A stretch of 64,000 nt of DNA from the NCBI RefSeq assembly GCF_003425665.1, contig NZ_QQRQ01000008.1, positions 40,172 through 104,171 of the forward strand, read 5' to 3'. Below are positions 60,304 through 64,000 of this stretch, in pieces. The notes beneath the pieces were generated by a model. It saw only the letters and a list, made by a program, of their open reading frames with translations, was not told where the DNA came from and did no database searches. Source of the stretch: Evtepia gabavorous (GTDB taxonomy: Bacteria; Bacillota; Clostridia; Oscillospirales; Oscillospiraceae). How positions within the stretch are numbered: position 1 is the first letter of the stretch; the number at the start of each line of letters is the position of its first letter. The position numbers were made by a program, and so were the translations under genes.

Positions 60304-60823
60304 GCGCCGTTGGAACGGGCGGGAACCTTGGCTTCCCAGCCGGGGCCCTATTTCTTTGAAGAAATAGGGGAAAGAACACCAAGGGGAAGGAGGTTCCTTC
60401 CCCTTGGAACCCCATTCTCTGGTGGGAGGAATGGGGGAAGGTAGTTGGTCAGGTAGGGGCCTGGCCTGCGGCCTCCAAGACCAACGCCTCATGGCCCGCC
60501 CACCGGCTCGGGCGGGCGGGAGAAGTGGTTCGTTGACGGGAGGAAAAAGTGGGAAACGAAATGGTTTTTCTCCTCCTTTTCCCAAAGGGTACCTGTCCAC
60601 GTCCCCAGCCCGCCCAGCCGGTGGGCGGGTCGCTACGGGCCTTTCGCTGGGAGGGCCGCAGGCCAGGTATCCTGTAAGAGGTACAGCCTCCCCCACACAA
60701 CTCCACCAGAGAAGGGAGTCCAGAGGGAAGAACCTCTTCCCTCTGGGGTTCTTTCCCCCATTTCTTCCCAAGAAATGGGGCCCCGGCCGGGTAGGCCAAG
60801 GTTCCCTGCCGTTCCAACGGCGT
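60304..60823. repeat. Palindromic intergenic element, copy D (full, beta arm left, alpha arm right)
   Basis: A 520-bp copy between the divergent rpmH and dnaA promoters, same orientation as copy B. Left arm starts GCGCCGTTGGAACGGGCGGG and then continues with an alpha-like block (CTTGGCTTCCCAGCCGGGG) before the beta hairpins CCCTATTTCTT / AAGAAATAGGG and CCAAGGGGAAGG / CCTTCCCCTTGG. The right arm carries CCAGAGGGAAGA / TCTTCCCTCTGG and CCCCATTTCTT / AAGAAATGGGG, and ends AACGGCGT. Every major stem is intact. Open frames here are not called because the same bases read differently in the other copies. Confidence 0.92.
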
Positions 60824-60866
60824 GGGTCATGGAACAACCTCCTCCCACAGCAAAAGAAACACCTGC

Positions 60867-60895
60867 TTGCCAAAAAATAAGGAATCTGATATAAT
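60867..60895 (+). promoter_or_regulatory. Sigma-A promoter for dnaA
   Basis: TTGCCA (60867-60872), a 17-bp spacer and TATAAT (60890-60895), giving a leader of about 115 nt before the dnaA ATG at 61016. It starts 44 bp right of element copy D. Confidence 0.83.
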
Positions 60896-61015
60896 AAACT
60901 GATTTTTTATCGATTGTTCTGAAGGAAAGTCAACAGGTCCATGAAACCATGGGCCTATCTCGCCGTGGCAGGAGAACCCCGGCAGACGTTGGAACGAGAA
61001 AGAAGGAGGAAGCCC

Positions 61016-62332
61016 ATGAACTCCGCCGCCGACATTTGGGAGCGCGTGCTCTCTCTCATGCAGCAGACCATGACCGAAACCACCATCACCACGTGGTTTT
61101 CCGACGCGGAACCCATCGCCCTGGATGAAAACCGGTTTATTTTATACGTGCCCACGGACTTTAAGCGGGAAATCGTGGCCTCCCGGTATATAGGGGATAT
61201 CAAGAAGGCCCTCTATGATCTCTTCTCCGCGGAGCTGGAGGTGGTGGTTCTCAGCGAGGAGGAGAAGGAGAAGTATGGCAAACGGGAGCCTGTCTCCCGC
61301 TTTCTGCCGGGGACGGAGGAGTACACCTTTGAACGGTTCGTGGTGGGCAACTCCAACAAATTGGCCCACGCCGCCGCCCTGGCGGTGGCGGAGCATCCGG
61401 CGGAAAATTACAACCCCCTCTTCATCCACGGGGAATCCGGCCTGGGCAAAACCCATCTGCTCTACGCCATCGCCCACACCATCCATAAAAATCATCCAGA
61501 CTATAAAATTGTCTACATCCGGGGAGAGGACTTTACCAACGAGCTCATCCGGGACATTCGGGCAGGCAAGAACCAGGAGTTCCGGGACAAATACCGGTCG
61601 GCGGATGTCTTCCTCATGGACGACGTCCAGTTCATCGCCGGCCGGGACTCCACCCAGGAGGAGATGTTCCATACCTTTAACACCCTTTATGAGGACAAAA
61701 AGCAGATCGTCTTTACCGCCGACCGTCCCCCCAAGGAGATGCTCCGGCTGGAGGACCGGTTAAAAACCCGGTTTGAATGGGGCCTGCTGGCGGACATCCA
61801 GCCCCCGGACTATGAGACCCGCATGGCCATCATCAAAAACAAGGCCATCCGCATGGGGGTGGAGCTGCCGGAAGAGGTTCTCATCTATGTGGCGGAAAAC
61901 ATCACCTCCAACGTGCGGCAGATTGAGGGAACGGTCAAGAAAATCCTGGCCTTCCGGGACCTTTTGGGCAGCAACGTGGACGCCAGCTCCGTCACCCGGG
62001 CGGTGCGGGACATGTTTAAGGAGACCTCGGACATCCTCCCCACCGCGGAGGTCATCATTGAAGAGGTGGGCAAGTTCTACGACATCGACCCCAACGCCAT
62101 CCGGGGCCAGGGCCGGACCAAGGCCACCAGCTGGGCCCGGCACATCGCCATCTATCTCACCCGGCACATGACCAAACTCTCCCTGAAGGACATCGGCAAG
62201 GAGTTCGACAACCGGGATCACACCACCATCCTCCACTCCATCGACCGGGTGGAGAAGCAATGCAAAACCGACCCGGAGACCAACGAGGTCATCAAGGACA
62301 TCCGCTCCAACATCAACGAACGATATAACTGA
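61016..62332 (+). CDS. dnaA: Chromosomal replication initiator DnaA
   Basis: A 438-residue AAA+ initiator. Domain I (about 1-75) starts MNSAADIWERVLSLMQ. The Walker A is HGESGLGKTHLLYAI (about 138-152), Walker B VFLMDDVQFIAG, sensor and arginine-finger regions follow (EDRLKTRFEWGLL). Domain IV has the box-binding signature DIGKEFDNRDHTTILHSI. I start at 61016 with AAGGAGGAAGCCC upstream; an in-frame extension to 60941 is not DnaA-like. It faces away from rpmH and sits beside oriC, the usual order. Soj (37830) may regulate it. Confidence 0.98.
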   Translation: MNSAADIWERVLSLMQQTMTETTITTWFSDAEPIALDENRFILYVPTDFKREIVASRYIGDIKKALYDLFSAELEVVVLSEEEKEKYGKREPVSRFLPGTEEYTFERFVVGNSNKLAHAAALAVAEHPAENYNPLFIHGESGLGKTHLLYAIAHTIHKNHPDYKIVYIRGEDFTNELIRDIRAGKNQEFRDKYRSADVFLMDDVQFIAGRDSTQEEMFHTFNTLYEDKKQIVFTADRPPKEMLRLEDRLKTRFEWGLLADIQPPDYETRMAIIKNKAIRMGVELPEEVLIYVAENITSNVRQIEGTVKKILAFRDLLGSNVDASSVTRAVRDMFKETSDILPTAEVIIEEVGKFYDIDPNAIRGQGRTKATSWARHIAIYLTRHMTKLSLKDIGKEFDNRDHTTILHSIDRVEKQCKTDPETNEVIKDIRSNINERYN

Positions 62333-62606
62333 AATTCCTCCCCTTTCCCCCAAAATATTCCACCGTATTTTGTGGATAAGTGGAACAAGCTGTGTGGACA
62401 AGGGGAAACTTTCCACAAAGGGAAAAAACTTGTCCCATTCTGTCCACGGAGCCATGTTGGGAAACAAGCCCTGTCATTCCTGGATTTTTTCGGGTTTTCC
62501 ACAAAAAATTTCCCTACTGCTACTACTGCGACCTTTCTTTCCTGTTCTCCCTATTTTGCGGGGAAAATCGGGAAATGACGATTCCAACACGACAGGAGGT
62601 CTTTCC
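62333..62606. other. oriC: Replication origin (oriC) between dnaA and dnaN
   Basis: A 274-bp intergenic region with a cluster of DnaA boxes: a perfect one (TGTGGATAA, 62371-62379), TGTGGACAA (62393-62401) and TTTTCCACA (62495-62503), each one mismatch from consensus, plus weaker ones near 62409 and 62440. An AT-rich stretch follows, and CTACTGCTACTACTGC (62514-62529) has the CTA-trinucleotide periodicity expected for a DnaA-trio unwinding element, about 10 bp from the last box. Position and content match firmicute oriC2. No good box was found upstream of dnaA, where element copy D lies. Confidence 0.9.
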
Positions 62607-63719
62607 ATGAAATTCAGCTGCGAAAAAGCACTGCTGCAAAACGCCATCCTCACCGCCTCCCGGGCTGTCTCCCCCAAGAGCACCATTCCCGCCTTAGAGG
62701 GACTCCTTCTGGAGGCCGAGGACTCCGGCACCGTCTTCCTCACCGGCTATAACCAGGAGACCGGCATCCGCTCCGCCATCCAGGCCGATGTCACCGAGGC
62801 CGGTTCCATGGTCCTCTCCGCCCGTCTCTTCGGTGAGATCGTCCGAAAGATGCCCGACGACACCTTGCTCTTTCAGGAAGAGGCCCTAAAGGTTCACATC
62901 GCCTGCGGCATGAGTGAATTCGACCTCATGGGCATCGACCCCGAGGACTTTCCCGAGCTGCCCACCGTGGAGTATCAAAACTCCCTGTCCATCCCGGAAC
63001 AGACCCTCCGGGCCATGATCGGACAGACCCTGTTCGCTGTCAGCGACGACGAGAGCCGCCCGGTCCACACCGGCAGCCTCTTTGTGGTGGATGAGGAGGG
63101 ACTCACCATGGTGGCGGTGGATGGATTCCGCCTGGCCCTACGCCGGGAGCCGGTGGCGGAGAAGAACGGGACCTTCGAGTTCGTCGTCCCCGGGGCCTCC
63201 CTCAGCGAGGTGGAGAAGATCTGCCGGGAGACCGACGAGCTGGTGGGCATCCACCAGGGCGCCCGGCATATCCTGTTTAAGATCGGCAGCACCATCCTCA
63301 TCTCCCGGCGGCTGGAAGGGGAGTTCTTGGCTTGGCGGCAGGCCATTCCCCGGAACAACCCCATCAAGGTTACCGCCAACACCAAGCAGCTGCTGGCCTG
63401 CATCGACCGGGTGTCCCTCATTGTCAGCGAGAAGCTCAAGAGCCCCCTGCGGTGCGTCATCGGAGAGGGCGAGATTGACATGACCACCAAAACCGCCCTG
63501 GGCAACGCCCATGACTGCTGCCCGGTGGAGGGCAACGGAAACGGCCTGGAGATCGGGTTCAACAACAAGTACATGATGGATGCCCTGAAGGCGGCTCCCA
63601 AAGATCAAGTGACCCTGGAGCTGTCCAGCCCCATCACCCCCTGCATCATCGTCCCGGCGGAGGGAGAGGAGAATTTCCTGTTCATGGTCCTCCCCGTCCG
63701 CCTCAAAGCAGATTTCTAA
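62607..63719 (+). CDS. dnaN: DNA polymerase III beta subunit (sliding clamp)
   Basis: A 370-residue clamp with three domains of similar fold. It begins MKFSCEKALLQNAILTASRAVSPKSTIPALEG, typical of DnaN, and ends in MVLPVRL, the expected C-terminal MPMR-like region. The ribosome binding site GACAGGAGGTC precedes the ATG, and the 274-bp oriC lies upstream. The in-frame stretch before 62607 is not part of it. The stop is followed by element copy E. Confidence 0.98.
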   Translation: MKFSCEKALLQNAILTASRAVSPKSTIPALEGLLLEAEDSGTVFLTGYNQETGIRSAIQADVTEAGSMVLSARLFGEIVRKMPDDTLLFQEEALKVHIACGMSEFDLMGIDPEDFPELPTVEYQNSLSIPEQTLRAMIGQTLFAVSDDESRPVHTGSLFVVDEEGLTMVAVDGFRLALRREPVAEKNGTFEFVVPGASLSEVEKICRETDELVGIHQGARHILFKIGSTILISRRLEGEFLAWRQAIPRNNPIKVTANTKQLLACIDRVSLIVSEKLKSPLRCVIGEGEIDMTTKTALGNAHDCCPVEGNGNGLEIGFNNKYMMDALKAAPKDQVTLELSSPITPCIIVPAEGEENFLFMVLPVRLKADF

Positions 63720-63762
63720 GCAAAATAACGGCGTCGTACTTCGCATCTCCCTTCCCTCCCTG

Positions 63763-63997
63763 CTTTCTCCTCCCAAAGGGTACCCGCCCAGCCGGTGGGC
63801 GGGCCGTTACCAGCGTTTCAACGAGAGGGCCGCAGGCCAGGTACCAAGTGAGAAGTACATCCTTCCCCCACACCACCCCACCAGAGAAGGGAGTCCAGAG
63901 GGAAGAACCTCTTCCCTCTGGGGTTCTTTCCCCCATTTCTTCCCAAGAAATGGGGCCCCGGCTGGGTAAGCCATTGTTCCCTGCCGTTCCAACGGCG
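63763..63997. repeat. Palindromic intergenic element, copy E (single alpha arm)
   Basis: About 235 bp starting 44 bp after dnaN. It begins within the centre of the full element (CTCCTCCCAAAGGGTACC, then the GCCCA...TGGGCGGGC hairpin). It runs through the alpha arm with stems CCAGAGGGAAGA / TCTTCCCTCTGG and CCCCATTTCTT / AAGAAATGGGG, and ends CTGCCGTTCCAACGGCG at 63997. A short central segment present in copies B and D is missing. The beta arm is absent. The remaining three bases to the window edge are not element. Confidence 0.87.
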
Positions 63998-64000
63998 GTG

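Noticed and set aside
60941..61015. Longer DnaA start
   Set aside because: The in-frame extension is not like any DnaA N-terminus, and a strong AAGGAGGA site is placed for the ATG at 61016.
1..64000. CRISPR array, insertion sequence or prophage
   Set aside because: The only repeats are the palindromic elements. No transposase, integrase, phage structural gene, cas gene or regularly spaced direct repeats were seen.

Overview
This window is a G+C-rich (about 60% by eye) chromosomal segment that ends at a replication origin. The gene order rpmH-rnpA-yidD-yidC-jag (leftward) facing dnaA-oriC-dnaN (rightward), soj/spo0J/noc with two perfect parS sites, RicT (YaaT), SepF, DivIVA, HemZ, a SpoVB-like flippase and crt/hbd plus a butyryl-CoA:acetate CoA-transferase-type enzyme all point to a butyrate-forming Clostridia of the Oscillospirales (Flavonifractor / Intestinimonas / Lawsonibacter-like). 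That placement is an inference from gene content. Most genes lie on the minus strand, co-directional with the fork moving left from oriC at about 62.4 kb.

Layout. 1-8 kb: lipoprotein processing and rRNA modification (rluD, lspA), ileS, then the division cluster divIVA-sepF-ylmE and an HlyD-like membrane protein. 7.5-15.6 kb: hfq-miaA-mutL-mutS-miaB, with a palindromic element between mutS and miaB. 15.8-18.9 kb: an ECF sigma factor with a DUF4179 partner, then a lipoprotein and an acetyltransferase. 19-24.6 kb (plus strand): dtd, an MBL hydrolase, hemZ, a uridine-kinase-like protein, an Nbp35/Mrp ATPase and exonuclease III. 24.6-32 kb: two orphan membrane proteins, corA, aspS and hisS, the last two separated by three tandem paralogous membrane-anchored proteins. 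32.7-39.7 kb: mgsA, minD, rsmG, serS, spo0J, soj and noc. 39.9-49.4 kb: CoA-transferase, xpt, tadA, a SpoVB-like flippase, crt-hbd and a lipoprotein. 49.5-56.8 kb: ppk/ppx, a CDF transporter, ricT, holB and an esterase. 56.9-63.7 kb: the origin region.

The most unusual feature is a family of intergenic elements (copies A-E at 13.6, 32.1, 43.2, 60.3 and 63.8 kb). Three full copies are 519-520 bp long. Each is an imperfect inverted repeat of two arms that start with GCCGTTGGAACGG, and each arm is a string of local hairpins. Across arms and copies the hairpin stems change sequence but keep pairing, so selection or copying appears to act on structure. One full copy lies between the divergent rpmH and dnaA promoters. 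I found no transposase, phage, CRISPR array, rRNA or tRNA gene. A few AT-richer patches carry small orphan membrane proteins and look acquired.
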